DNA of 43,182 nucleotides from CAYGDP01 sp964348665 (GTDB taxonomy: Bacteria > Verrucomicrobiota > Verrucomicrobiia > Palsa-1439 > CAYGDP01), in contig CAYGDP010000030.1 in NCBI GenBank assembly GCA_964348665.1, forward strand, positions 1 through 43,182, read 5' to 3'. The notes below the pieces were generated by a model, which worked only from the letters and a program-made list of their open reading frames with translations, had not been told where the DNA came from and made no database searches. Each line of letters opens with the position of its first letter. The first letter of the stretch is position 1. Below, piece after piece: positions 28,435 to 36,816 of the stretch. The translations under genes were made by a program, and so were the position numbers.

Positions 28435-30248
28435 GGGGTTGGCTTGATGGAATCCAAAAATTGTTGCATCCCGCCGCCTTCCCGAATGTCGGAAATTTTT
28501 GCCTCGCGAACGGTGTCGGTAAAACGCCGTGCTCGCATCGCATAGTCCGGCGAATCTTTTAGTTTCGCGCGAGACAGTCGCACGTAATCAATCGGCAATC
28601 GCGCGATTCGAACGCGCATGAGAAAATCTTCATTGTCCGCCAAGCGCTCGGCCTCATCGAAAAGCTTGTCAGCTTTATCGAGGAAGTCTGTTGTCAGATA
28701 CTTCGCCGTCGGTGGCATGTAAATCGTCAGGTGACCGTTCTGCCGCATCGTCTCGCGCGCCAGAGCGATATACCCGCGGATCGGCTGTGCCGCGCGTCCA
28801 TAGTAACCATCCAGAAATTCATTCATCACAGCCTCGGCATCCGAATTTGGGTTCCAGAGCAGCTTGGCCAGCACGTAGGCGCGTAGTTCGGCAAATTCGC
28901 CGCCACCGCCTATGGAATAGTTGCCTTCCTCGAAGATTCCAACGACACCGTGCTCGGTGAAAAATTTCACGTTCGGGGCGAGCGTGTCGAAATTGGGAAA
29001 CGGCATGAGGTAATGCGCGAAATTGGTGACGTAATCCCAGACGTAGAGCCGCTGCGTCAGTTTTGACCAGCCAATCATATCCTCGCGGAACTTGCGGTTT
29101 TCGGGACATTCATCGCTGGCAAGCGGATGGGCGAAGCAGCACTCGATCGAGCAGAGCCGCACGATGACGTTGGGTCGTGGTCGGATCTTTTTCGTCGGAT
29201 TGCGCGTGTATTGATAGGCCAGCGTGTCGATGGCGACATTCGGATATTCTTTCTCAATCGCCGTTGCCACTTGATTCACGAAAGCCAGCATCGTCCCCGC
29301 GTGCGAGCCTTCCACCGTGTCGAGCGCCGCGCAGCCGATACATTCGCAATAGTTGTACGTGTCGTTTTGCGAGACGCTGACGATGTTCGCTTCGGGATGT
29401 TCGCGCAACCATTTGCGGACGTTCTCGGTCGCGATCCGTACCACGTCGGGGTGCGTGAGGCACCGCTGCACGTAGCCATTGGTGCGTTTGCCTTTGATCA
29501 GTGGAAAATATTCAGGATGCGAGTCGTAGAGATTCAGAGGAACCAGTTCGTTGAAGGTATGAACAAAACCCTGGTACATGATTTTCCCGCCGTGCTTCGA
29601 TTCCAGCCGCGAGTGGGCGGAATTCATACGATTCCGCGCCGCCCAATCGCCATCGAACGCGTCGGTATAAAACGGTTCCCGATATTCGAGGGGCGGGACG
29701 TACGTTGTATCGAGCGACGGCAAGGTCAGCCGTTGCCGTTTCGGAATCCGGCTGACTTTGGATGAAAACCAGCGGCAACCCCATTGTTCTTCCAGGAGCG
29801 CGTAAACGCCGTACAACGTGCCCCGCTTCGGTGAACCGGCGACAATGATTTTCTCGCCGACCGTTCGCAGCGAGTAACCTTCATCGCCAAGTTTTTGCCA
29901 ATCGATTTTGGATGGATTGCGCGCATTGCCAAGCAGAATCTCTCGTGGCGTAGCGCGTTCGGTTTCGCTGATGATGGATAGCGATGCGCCACTCATTTCC
30001 CGGATGAAGCGTTGCAATTCTTCCGCGGCATATTTTTGAGCGGGAGACGCCGTGAGCGGAAGCACGATTCGATACTCACTGCGGCCGTTGGCGGCGATGA
30101 GCAGGTCGTTACTGGGCTGTTTCGGCATCGTCGCGCAGCCTAGCAGAAACATTAGAATTGTAGCCGCGGTCGCTGACCGCGGACCGCGCTCACCGAGCGC
30201 GGCTACAACGCCGCGTGGGGTCACGCGGCCTACAACTTTGTGGTTCAT
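28431..30248 (-). CDS. DUF4838 domain protein, probable lipoprotein
   Basis: This encodes 605 residues. The core (about 50-600) matches DUF4838 architecture: an N-terminal alpha/beta domain similar to glycoside hydrolase family 20/67 N-domains (SPAQKYAAEELQRFIREMSGA...REILLGNA, GTLYGVYALLEEQWGCRWF), then a barrel with SVSQNDTYNYCECIGC and LAYQYTRNPTKKIRPRPN. It is a putative glycosidase-like enzyme. The first 28 residues are encoded by a triple-hairpin repeat (30158-30236). Right behind it ATAATILMFLLGC gives a lipobox LLGC, so the repeat supplies the positive n-region of the signal. The ATG overlaps the preceding stop (ATGA, 30248-30245), which argues that this start is used. A second ATG 32 codons in would leave too short a signal. 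Confidence 0.88.
   Translation of the reverse strand: MNHKVVGRVTPRGVVAALGERGPRSATAATILMFLLGCATMPKQPSNDLLIAANGRSEYRIVLPLTASPAQKYAAEELQRFIREMSGASLSIISETERATPREILLGNARNPSKIDWQKLGDEGYSLRTVGEKIIVAGSPKRGTLYGVYALLEEQWGCRWFSSKVSRIPKRQRLTLPSLDTTYVPPLEYREPFYTDAFDGDWAARNRMNSAHSRLESKHGGKIMYQGFVHTFNELVPLNLYDSHPEYFPLIKGKRTNGYVQRCLTHPDVVRIATENVRKWLREHPEANIVSVSQNDTYNYCECIGCAALDTVEGSHAGTMLAFVNQVATAIEKEYPNVAIDTLAYQYTRNPTKKIRPRPNVIVRLCSIECCFAHPLASDECPENRKFREDMIGWSKLTQRLYVWDYVTNFAHYLMPFPNFDTLAPNVKFFTEHGVVGIFEEGNYSIGGGGEFAELRAYVLAKLLWNPNSDAEAVMNEFLDGYYGRAAQPIRGYIALARETMRQNGHLTIYMPPTAKYLTTDFLDKADKLFDEAERLADNEDFLMRVRIARLPIDYVRLSRAKLKDSPDYAMRARRFTDTVREAKISDIREGGGMQQFLDSIKPTP
30158..30236. repeat. Triple-hairpin repeat inside the 5' end of the DUF4838 gene
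   Basis: Three GC hairpins in a row: CCGCGGTC/GACCGCGG (30164-30182), CCGCGCTC/GAGCGCGG (30184-30202) and GCCGCGTG/CACGCGGC (30210-30229). They are joined by CTACAAC linkers; TTGTAG at 30158-30163 can pair with CTACAA at 30203-30208. Related hairpins with CTACA ends occur at 11563-11640 and 38908-38931. Most of the element is translated as the N-terminus of the DUF4838 protein. Confidence 0.9.
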
Positions 30249-31297
30249 TTCACGTATTCCCGATATTTCGCGTCGAGAGCTTTGGCGTCAGGCTTTTGCG
30301 TGGCATCGAAAATATAGAGGCGATAACGGAGCGAGAGCGGCTTCTCAGGCACAAGATCGTAGGGCGAAAAAAATCCGAAGCGGCCGTACGCCCGCGTGGA
30401 GAGCTGATACTTGCCGCCGCCTGCAGCGAGCTTTGTCGAGCTGTTGTCGGGATGATTCATCATCATCGCCCCGTATTTTTTTCCGCCGACCTGGAACAGC
30501 ATGCAGCCCCAGGTCGGCGCGTCTTTTTCCGCTGCTTTTTGATCTCCCTTGTAATCGGGCGGCAGAATGTAAGTCGCGGGACGGTCTTTCTCGTGTTCCT
30601 CCACCTCCAGCGCCGCGCGGAAATGAAATCCCGCGTGCTGCAAATCGCCGTCGAGACGAAGGGGGCCAGCAAGAGAAGTCAGTTTGATGACGAAATCCAT
30701 TTGCCGCTCTGTTGGAGCGGGATGTTTTGTTTCCCAAAGTCTCGATTCCCGAATGACTTTTGTTCCATCGGCAAGTTGCCAATCAATCTGGCTGGCGAAA
30801 GGCTCCACGTCAGTCGAGTGTTTGTAGCTCAATTCCGAAATCCCGGAAAACTGCTGCCTCACTCCGCCTCCCATATGCCAGAGGTCGTAGGTCTTTTCGC
30901 CGACCTTGACCTTGTTGTAGCCAAAGAAGACGCCGCGATGATGAGTGAATTTGCCGCCTGCACCTTTGGTGAGAAAATTTTTCCCCTCAAAATCATAGAT
31001 TTGGAGGAACGGTTTATAAGTTTCGGTGTGGCGTTTGGGGTCGTGCGTGGGCGTCTCGAATCGCCAGATCGGTTTGTCGCCGTAGAAGCAATTTATGGAT
31101 TCGCCCTTCTTCTCCTCGAAGCGGAATTGGGGGTCGGCGGCGATAGCGGAGGAAAATCCCAAACTCCAAACTCCAAATCCCAATATAATTCCAAGCACCA
31201 AACACCAATATTGGCGACCGTCATCGCAAGTATCCGAAGTTGGAGTTTTGGATTTGAGATTTTTTTGGAATTTGGGATTTGAGATTTGGGATTTCAT
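30245..31297 (-). CDS. Second DUF6807 (PmoA-like) protein, repeat-derived signal peptide
   Basis: This encodes 350 residues from the ATG at 31297, which overlaps the stop of the haem protein gene (ATGA, 31297-31294); a more distant in-frame start at 31405 would lie in that gene. The mature domain shows DUF6807 landmarks, PIWRFETPTHDPKRHTETYK, KFTHHRGVFFGYNK and YDLWHMGGG, and it lacks the HPHQR variant of the paralogue at 22668. The N-terminal 50 residues are unusual: MKSQISNPKFQKNLKSK, then WCLVLGIILGFGVWSLGF before a plausible cleavage site (SSAIAAD). This stretch is a translation of an intergenic CCAAA/TTTGG-type repeat, which here provides a basic n-region and hydrophobic core. Its stop overlaps the DUF4838 start. 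Confidence 0.88.
   Translation of the reverse strand: MKSQISNPKFQKNLKSKTPTSDTCDDGRQYWCLVLGIILGFGVWSLGFSSAIAADPQFRFEEKKGESINCFYGDKPIWRFETPTHDPKRHTETYKPFLQIYDFEGKNFLTKGAGGKFTHHRGVFFGYNKVKVGEKTYDLWHMGGGVRQQFSGISELSYKHSTDVEPFASQIDWQLADGTKVIRESRLWETKHPAPTERQMDFVIKLTSLAGPLRLDGDLQHAGFHFRAALEVEEHEKDRPATYILPPDYKGDQKAAEKDAPTWGCMLFQVGGKKYGAMMMNHPDNSSTKLAAGGGKYQLSTRAYGRFGFFSPYDLVPEKPLSLRYRLYIFDATQKPDAKALDAKYREYVK
31150..31297. repeat. CCAAA/TTTGG dispersed repeat forming a signal-peptide coding region
   Basis: On the plus strand the stretch reads CCCAAACTCCAAACTCC, TTCCAAGCACCAAACACC, then after about 45 bp its rough inverse (GGAGTTTTGGATTTGAG, GGAATTTGGGATTTGAG). It resembles the sequence at 13764-13823. 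Repeats of this wording are common between genes in this group of bacteria. Read on the minus strand it supplies the first 50 codons of the DUF6807 gene. Confidence 0.7.
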
Positions 31298-33819
31298 TTT
31301 ATCTGCAATAGCTCCTTTTCGGTCCACGGTTCTTCGCGGGTTTTGGTTTCTTCGCGCGCCTTTTTCACGGCGGCGGGCGTGACGGGATCGGCGGTGTGAC
31401 CCCATTCGCGGCGGATATAGGTGAGAATGGCGGCAATCTGCGTGTCATCGAAGGCAGTTCGGAATGCCGGCATTTCCATGTTGTATTCGACACCCTGGAC
31501 GCGAATCGGTCCGCGCAACCCGTTCAGCACGATCCGCGCGATCCTTCCTTCCGGGCCGAGAGTCCATTCCGATCCCACTTGCGGCGGCGCTTTGCCGCCG
31601 ATGCCCAAGCCATCTTCACCGTGACATTGGGCGCAGGTAGCTCTGGACAGAGCCTTGCCTTGCTCCCAAACCTTCTGCTGCTCGGCGGTGAGCGGTTTGA
31701 CATCGGGTTTTTTAACGACCGGTTCGGGCTTGCCTTTCCAGGTGACCAGCGACGCGATTTTTTGAGCGCGCTCGCGGATCTTGTCGTCTTTGCTCTGCGA
31801 CAACGACGCGAGAGATGATGGTTCGGCGTCGAACGATATCTTTCTTGGCGCGGGCTTGCCTTTCTCGGGTGAAAGCGCACTCACCGTCGCATCGAGCAAC
31901 GCCAGTTGCGCCCCTGCATCTTTTTGTGTCTCAATCAAATCCAATAATTTTGTAACGCGCGTCGGATCGCCTTCATTAATCACACACGCAGCCAGCCGCG
32001 TGCGAATATCTTTTTGCGCAGGGTCAATCCGAGTAATAAACTCAAGCTCGCGCCCGCCCAGTCCGCTAATGATAGCGTCGCGGAGCAGAGAGTTGTTGGG
32101 ATATTCTCCAAACATCACTGCCAGCATCTTGTCATTTTCCTCGCCGCCAGCTTGGCCAAGAGTAAAGGCGACTTGCAATTGTACACGTGGGTTTTTGTCG
32201 TCTGCAAAGTGGCGCAGTTCTTTTAGGCATTTGGGGTTGTTTGTGCCGAGGTTGATCGCTGCGATTCGAACAAGAAAGTTTTCGTCACTCAGCCCCATAA
32301 GGGTCGTCGTTTCATCGAACCGACCCAAGCCGTCCAGTGTCCAGAGCGCATGAATTCTGTTTGGGAAACCTTCTCTCGTCATCATGAGTTGACTCAGCTT
32401 CGGTGCAACAGAGTTATCTTGCCGTTCGACAAGCAACCGCTGCGCGGTGTCGCGGACCCAGCCGTTGGGATGGGCGAGTTGGGCGACGAGGTCGGTGGAT
32501 TTCATTTGGGCGAGGTTCGGGATAGGTTCAGGTTTCTTGCCGTCGGGAACGATGCGCCAGATGCGGCCGCGGTCGATCGGGGTTTCGAGGCCGCGTTCGA
32601 GGATTTGTTTGCGTAGGAAAGTGGTGACGAAGATGCGGTGTTGGAGAATGCCGCGATACATATCGGCGATGTAGAGCGCGCCGTCGGGTCCGCTGTAGCA
32701 ATTGACGGGGCGGAAACGTTCGTCGGTGGAGGCGAGAAATTCGGATTTATCATAGGCGTTCTTCGCCGTCAGGTTCAGGCCGTCCTCGGTGATGATGCTG
32801 CGGCGGATGAGATAAGCGGAAGGCTCGGCGATGAAGGCGTTGCCCCGGCAGTCGTCGGGGAACAGGTTGCCGCGATAGATCGCGGGGCCGCAGACGGCGG
32901 TGAAGGAGCGGAGCGAGCCGTCTTCGCGCAGGAAATTTTTTTGATAGCCGCGATTGACGCCTGGGGTGGGACGGATCGGCCAGCAGGTTTGGTCTTTGGC
33001 GATCTGGACGTTGAGACCTGCCGAGGTGCGGTAGTTTTTATTGCGCGAAAGATAATGCGCCGAGTAAGCGGGGATAAGATCACCGCGAAGTTGGTCGCTG
33101 TTTGTGTTGTAGAAAAGCCGTCCCCAATCATCCTGCGTTAGTCCCCATTGTCCTCGGGCAGGCGCGGGTTCACGTTCCCATTTGTCGTCCTTGTAGCGTA
33201 GGCGATTCGTCCAGTTGGCACTGTAAATCCAATTGTCGAGTCCGATGAGCAGTCCGTTGGCGGTGTGCTCGGGGCTTTGGCGACCGCCGTAATCGGTGGC
33301 GACGGAGATTTTCTCGTCGGCTTTACCGTCGCCGTTGGTGTCGCGGCAAAACCAGAGGTCGGGCGGTGCGGCAATCAGCGCGCCATCGCGAAAGATGCAT
33401 ATCGCGCGCGGCAACACGAGGCCATCGAGAAAAGTCGTACTCTTATCCATGCGCCCGTCGCCGTTGGTGTCTTCGAGGATCGAAACGCGACCGTTCGGCT
33501 CGTCTTCGCCTTTGCCGTCCACATTGGGCATAAACGCGCGCATCTCGACGACCCAGAGCCGACCGCTGGCGTCCCATGCCATTGCCACGGGCGCGACGAT
33601 GAGCGGCTCGGCGGCGACGAGTTCGACACGAAATCCGGGGGCGATCTTGAAGGTCTTCATCTCTTCTTCGGGCGAGCGCGCGGGCGCGGGCAATGACCAT
33701 TCCGGCGGCGGGGGTTTTTGTTCTTCGCCAGCTTTATCGCCCTGCTGGGCGAAACTTGTCACGGGCAGGGATGCCTGTGCCACAAGGATGAGAACGACGA
33801 CGAGGACGATAAGTTGCAT
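31294..33819 (-). CDS. PVC-type haem-binding CxxCH protein with dehydrogenase-like propeller
   Basis: This encodes 841 residues from the ATG at 33819, where a signal peptide (QLIVLVVVLILVAQASLPV) starts. N-terminal part (about 40-400): the six-bladed propeller of the PVC membrane-bound dehydrogenase family, with FKIAPGFRVELVAAEPLI, VAMAWDASGRLWVVEMRA, DTNGDGRMD and GPDGALYIADMYRG. Middle: HEAT-like repeats (WVRDTAQRLLVER, RVQLQVAFTLGQ). C-terminus: a c-type cytochrome domain with the haem site CAQCHG and axial Met probable in YNMEMPAFR. It is likely a periplasmic oxidoreductase passing electrons to the haem; the substrate is not known. It heads the leftward operon with DUF6807, DUF4838 and enolase-superfamily genes, all with overlapping ends. 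Confidence 0.93.
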   Translation of the reverse strand: MQLIVLVVVLILVAQASLPVTSFAQQGDKAGEEQKPPPPEWSLPAPARSPEEEMKTFKIAPGFRVELVAAEPLIVAPVAMAWDASGRLWVVEMRAFMPNVDGKGEDEPNGRVSILEDTNGDGRMDKSTTFLDGLVLPRAICIFRDGALIAAPPDLWFCRDTNGDGKADEKISVATDYGGRQSPEHTANGLLIGLDNWIYSANWTNRLRYKDDKWEREPAPARGQWGLTQDDWGRLFYNTNSDQLRGDLIPAYSAHYLSRNKNYRTSAGLNVQIAKDQTCWPIRPTPGVNRGYQKNFLREDGSLRSFTAVCGPAIYRGNLFPDDCRGNAFIAEPSAYLIRRSIITEDGLNLTAKNAYDKSEFLASTDERFRPVNCYSGPDGALYIADMYRGILQHRIFVTTFLRKQILERGLETPIDRGRIWRIVPDGKKPEPIPNLAQMKSTDLVAQLAHPNGWVRDTAQRLLVERQDNSVAPKLSQLMMTREGFPNRIHALWTLDGLGRFDETTTLMGLSDENFLVRIAAINLGTNNPKCLKELRHFADDKNPRVQLQVAFTLGQAGGEENDKMLAVMFGEYPNNSLLRDAIISGLGGRELEFITRIDPAQKDIRTRLAACVINEGDPTRVTKLLDLIETQKDAGAQLALLDATVSALSPEKGKPAPRKISFDAEPSSLASLSQSKDDKIRERAQKIASLVTWKGKPEPVVKKPDVKPLTAEQQKVWEQGKALSRATCAQCHGEDGLGIGGKAPPQVGSEWTLGPEGRIARIVLNGLRGPIRVQGVEYNMEMPAFRTAFDDTQIAAILTYIRREWGHTADPVTPAAVKKAREETKTREEPWTEKELLQIK

Positions 33820-33947
33820 GAAGCAATAGACTACCAAGCGACGCGAACAATTCGAGATTTATTTTGTTCGCTTTCCAGGTCATTCCGTCGAGTCAATCGC
33901 GCCGCACGGCGGAAACGCCTGATGCAAGAATCTTGCCCACCGGCTTG

Positions 33948-34328
33948 CTATTCCTTCACACGTTTGGCTTCCCAATCGCGCTCGCCCCGGTCGGAGGTAC
34001 TTTTGCCCTTGATCGTATCGCCGCTGATTTTGCCAGAATACTTGGTGGTGAATTTTTGTCCCTGGCGGTCGCGGGTGACGCTAAACGAGACGGTATCGCT
34101 GTCGAGCTTGGCGTCGTCAATGGCGGTTTCCGTGCCGCTGCGTCCCGTGACTGTACCGACAAGTTTGTCACCGTCGAGTTTCAAGGTCAGAGTGGTCTCG
34201 AAGGTCTGTCCTTGTTGCGTGGTGAAACTCCATTTCCATTTGCCAGTGGGATTCTCCGCGGCAAATGTGGCGATGGTTGTGGCGGCAATGGCCACGGCGA
34301 GCACGACGATCTTGAGTTGAAACTTCAT
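33948..34328 (-). CDS. Small secreted beta-rich hypothetical protein
   Basis: This encodes 126 residues from an ATG with AAGGAG 6 bases upstream. The signal peptide is FQLKIVVLAVAIAATTIATFAAE. The mature 100 residues alternate hydrophobic and polar positions in short strands (GKWKWSFTTQQGQTFETTLTL, KLVGTVTGRSGTETAIDDA, KYSGKISGDTIKGK), a pattern seen in small lipocalin-like beta-barrels common in PVC genomes. There are no cysteines and no catalytic motif. It stands alone between the haem protein gene (129 bp away) and the next hypothetical gene (77 bp), with its own strong ribosome-binding site. Function unknown. Confidence 0.8.
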   Translation of the reverse strand: MKFQLKIVVLAVAIAATTIATFAAENPTGKWKWSFTTQQGQTFETTLTLKLDGDKLVGTVTGRSGTETAIDDAKLDSDTVSFSVTRDRQGQKFTTKYSGKISGDTIKGKSTSDRGERDWEAKRVKE

Positions 34329-34405
34329 GGTGTCTCCTTATTATAGCGATCTGTTCGCTCTTTCAGTTGGACAGGCGTTGCTCCGTGTCGTTCAACCCCG
34401 GTACA

Positions 34406-35617
34406 TTAATCCGAATACGCGAGTTTTGCGGCCTCGGCACGCGCCCCGTCGTTTTTGATCTGTGCGAGAGAGCGCGTAACGATGGGTTGAGCAAACCGAC
34501 CATGCTTGCGCAATTCGGCGGCGGCTGACTTGCGGATGTCGGGCATGGAATCGCCGAGTTTCAGGGTCAGTTCCTCGATCAACTTCTCGCGTCCGGCGGT
34601 GAGAATTTCGTAGCGACCGACGAGGACGCGCGTGATTTCAGTAGGTTTTGGCTCGATAGCGAGCGGCAGAATTGCAGCCGTATCTGGATCAGGGACGATA
34701 TAAAACATACGCAGGCCATCCTCAAACCAGGTGTCCCGCCACGTTTTCAACATCGCAGCGGCTTCTTTCGCGTAGAGATTGCGCGCTTTGAGAATATCTT
34801 CGAGTTCCGCTACAGGTAGCGTGCTGTTTTGCGACAGTTGTGGGCGGCGAATGAGAATCTCGTCCTTGCTCAACTCCGCTAGTTCAAATCCGCTCTGTCC
34901 GCCGCGACTCTCGAAGAGAATCACCATGCCGATCGGTTGCTTGCTCTGGCTTCGCACTCGAACGTGGTCACCATCAATCCGCGCCGCTAGAGGTAAATCG
35001 AATGTGCCGATGCCGCGATAGAAAAGCAGTTTCTCGCGCTGCACGATTTCCGTATCTCGACCTTTCGTGTTCCTAATCTTGGCGCGCACTTCCAGCGGGG
35101 TAGCATCCGTCTCGCGCGCCGGATAATAATGGCTTGGCGATTTTTCGGTCGGGAAATTCTCGCTCGCTCCCGGTTGAAGTTCAACCTGGTCCCAGGTGAC
35201 ACTGCCGGGACCGGTAAGCACAAATGGAGACGCGCCGGATTTTTCCTTGGTTTTCGCGTAAGGGTACCATTCAGTAATCGTGCCTTTCGGGAAGCTCACC
35301 TGGACGGAGATCGTTGCAGGACGGTCGCCATAGAAATAGAGCACGGGCGTCTCCATCCGCACGGTGCCGGCCATGTTGCCGAGGAACTGGCCTTTGCCGC
35401 CTCGCGCCTGATAGACGAACTTTGGCAGATCGCTCTTCCACGCCAAAGGAAACCAGCTCTGCACCTTGCCATCGGCCGTCGCGACCGACGTGAACGTGCC
35501 CCATTCGTGAACGACGACGCCTTGCCGGATGTTGTCGTCAGTTACAAACGACCAACTCGCCAGCGAGGCGAGTCCCGCCATAATAACGGAAAGCAGCCCG
35601 AATAAAATTTTTTTCAT
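34406..35617 (-). CDS. Conserved exported hypothetical protein (HEWGTFT family)
   Basis: This encodes 403 residues from the ATG at 35617; a further-upstream start at 35707 would add 30 residues ahead of the evident signal peptide KKILFGLLSVIMAGLASLAS. AAGGGGCG precedes this ATG. The mature protein opens VVVHEWGTFTSVATADGKVQ, continues with METPVLYFYGDRP and PKGTITEWYPYA, and ends in a helical region with HEAT-like look (LGDSMPDIRKSAAAELRKHGR). I recognise the HEWGTFTSVA opening as recurring in uncharacterised secreted proteins of PVC bacteria and relatives, but know no function. There are no cysteines in conserved pairs, no haem motif and no evident metal site. Confidence 0.82.
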   Translation of the reverse strand: MKKILFGLLSVIMAGLASLASWSFVTDDNIRQGVVVHEWGTFTSVATADGKVQSWFPLAWKSDLPKFVYQARGGKGQFLGNMAGTVRMETPVLYFYGDRPATISVQVSFPKGTITEWYPYAKTKEKSGASPFVLTGPGSVTWDQVELQPGASENFPTEKSPSHYYPARETDATPLEVRAKIRNTKGRDTEIVQREKLLFYRGIGTFDLPLAARIDGDHVRVRSQSKQPIGMVILFESRGGQSGFELAELSKDEILIRRPQLSQNSTLPVAELEDILKARNLYAKEAAAMLKTWRDTWFEDGLRMFYIVPDPDTAAILPLAIEPKPTEITRVLVGRYEILTAGREKLIEELTLKLGDSMPDIRKSAAAELRKHGRFAQPIVTRSLAQIKNDGARAEAAKLAYSD

Positions 35618-35722
35618 GGTTCGCCCCTTGGGCAAGTGAGACACGCGGGGAGGGAATTGGTTCCGTGAAAAAACGCGAGTCAGCCAATAGACAAGCGGAC
35701 CTATCAACTAATTTTGGTTTGT

Positions 35723-35742
35723 GCACAGTTTGCAAACTGTGC
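35723..35742. repeat. Perfect 20 bp palindrome
   Basis: GCACAGTTTGCAAACTGTGC is its own reverse complement. It lies in the 186 bp between the HEWGTFT-protein start (35617) and the end of the ExbD gene (35804), both leftward. It could be an operator for the downstream gene, a 3' hairpin of the Exb operon or a dispersed repeat. No T tract follows on the minus strand. Confidence 0.85.
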
Positions 35743-35803
35743 TCAAAGCATTGAAACCGCATGGAATAGAATTATTCAGGCGAACGTCGGGCTTTAGGCC
35801 GAA

Positions 35804-36238
35804 TTATCCGGAGAAGGAGATATTTTTCGCGCCGGCTTTGACGCAGGCATTGAGGACATCCATGATGCGTTGGTGAAGGGCATCGCCGTCAGGGTTGACG
35901 ATGATGGCGTGTTTTTCACGGTCGCGTTCGACCACAAATTTCACTTTGCTTTGCAATTCGTTCAGTTCAGTGTCGGTCGGGCTGTCCACGGGCGCGACAG
36001 CGTCCTGCGCTCCGGCGGCGATCAGGCCGTTGGCGGAGACCTGGATCTCGAGCGTCATCGGCGGGGCATCGTCGGGAGAGGCCGCGGTGCCAGGCATATT
36101 GGTAGAGAGTTCCTGTTCGCGGACTTGCATAGCGGCACTGGACATGAAAAAGAGCATGAGGATAAAGACCACGTCCACCATTGGCGCGATTTGAAAACTG
36201 ATATTGCTGTCGTGATCGTCGCTATGTCGCACTTTCAT
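35804..36238 (-). CDS. ExbD/TolR-family protein (second)
   Basis: This encodes 144 residues. A short cytoplasmic N-terminus (KVRHSDDHDSNISFQ) is followed by the single span IAPMVDVVFILMLFFMSSAA, which carries the conserved Asp of ExbD/TolR, essential for proton use in the family. A periplasmic domain of about 100 residues ends IMDVLNACVKAGAKNISFSG, the usual ExbD/TolR end. Its ATG overlaps the stop of the first ExbD gene (ATGA, 36238-36235), and AGGAGG lies just upstream. It should form a proton-driven motor with the ExbB-like protein. Confidence 0.92.
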   Translation of the reverse strand: MKVRHSDDHDSNISFQIAPMVDVVFILMLFFMSSAAMQVREQELSTNMPGTAASPDDAPPMTLEIQVSANGLIAAGAQDAVAPVDSPTDTELNELQSKVKFVVERDREKHAIIVNPDGDALHQRIMDVLNACVKAGAKNISFSG

Positions 36239-36774
36239 GGTTGACCTCCTGGAGCGGGGTCTTGGTCGCGGGATGTAACGGAGTATTTGATCTTGTCAAT
36301 GCCAGCGTTCCCACAGGCAATCATGATGAGACGGACAGATTCATAGCGAAGACTCTTATCGCCGCGAATACGGACGGTAAATGAACTGCGACCTTTGGCA
36401 TCTTTGGGTGCGGCGTCGACTTTTGTTTTCAGTAGCAAAGTAAGTTGTTCGGGATTGGCAACCGGTTGGTCGCCAAGAAAAATTTTCATGCCTCTGCCGG
36501 CGGGCTCGACATTGATGACACCTTCGCCCGCGGCGGCTTTTTGTTTTTGCAGCGAGTTTTTGGCGACGGGGAGGATAAGCCCTTTTTTTGCCTGTAAAAT
36601 GTCTGCCGTAGTGATGGACATGAAGAAGACCATCAGCACCAGCAACACGTCAATCATCGGCGCAATCTGAAACTCCGGATCTTCTTCCGGCATATCGCGG
36701 GCAGCGCTCCGCCGTCGCCCGCCTTTCTTGGGCTTGCCGACGCTATCGCCGCCGCCTACTCCGCCGCCACCCAT
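36235..36774 (-). CDS. ExbD/TolR-family protein (first), Gly-rich N-terminus
   Basis: This encodes 179 residues. The N-terminus is Gly-rich then basic (GGGGVGGGDSVGKPKKGGRRR) and acidic just before the span (PEEDPEFQ). The span IAPMIDVLLVLMVFFMSITT has the conserved Asp. The periplasmic domain has GVINVEPAGRGMKIFLGDQP and ends IACGNAGIDKIKYSVTS. Two different ExbD paralogues behind one ExbB are common in PVC bacteria and suggest a heteromeric motor. It starts 42 bp after the ExbB-like gene. Confidence 0.92.
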   Translation of the reverse strand: MGGGGVGGGDSVGKPKKGGRRRSAARDMPEEDPEFQIAPMIDVLLVLMVFFMSITTADILQAKKGLILPVAKNSLQKQKAAAGEGVINVEPAGRGMKIFLGDQPVANPEQLTLLLKTKVDAAPKDAKGRSSFTVRIRGDKSLRYESVRLIMIACGNAGIDKIKYSVTSRDQDPAPGGQP

Positions 36775-36816
36775 AGGTTTATTTCCGTGGTTAGTTTATT
36801 CATGTTTCCCATATTT

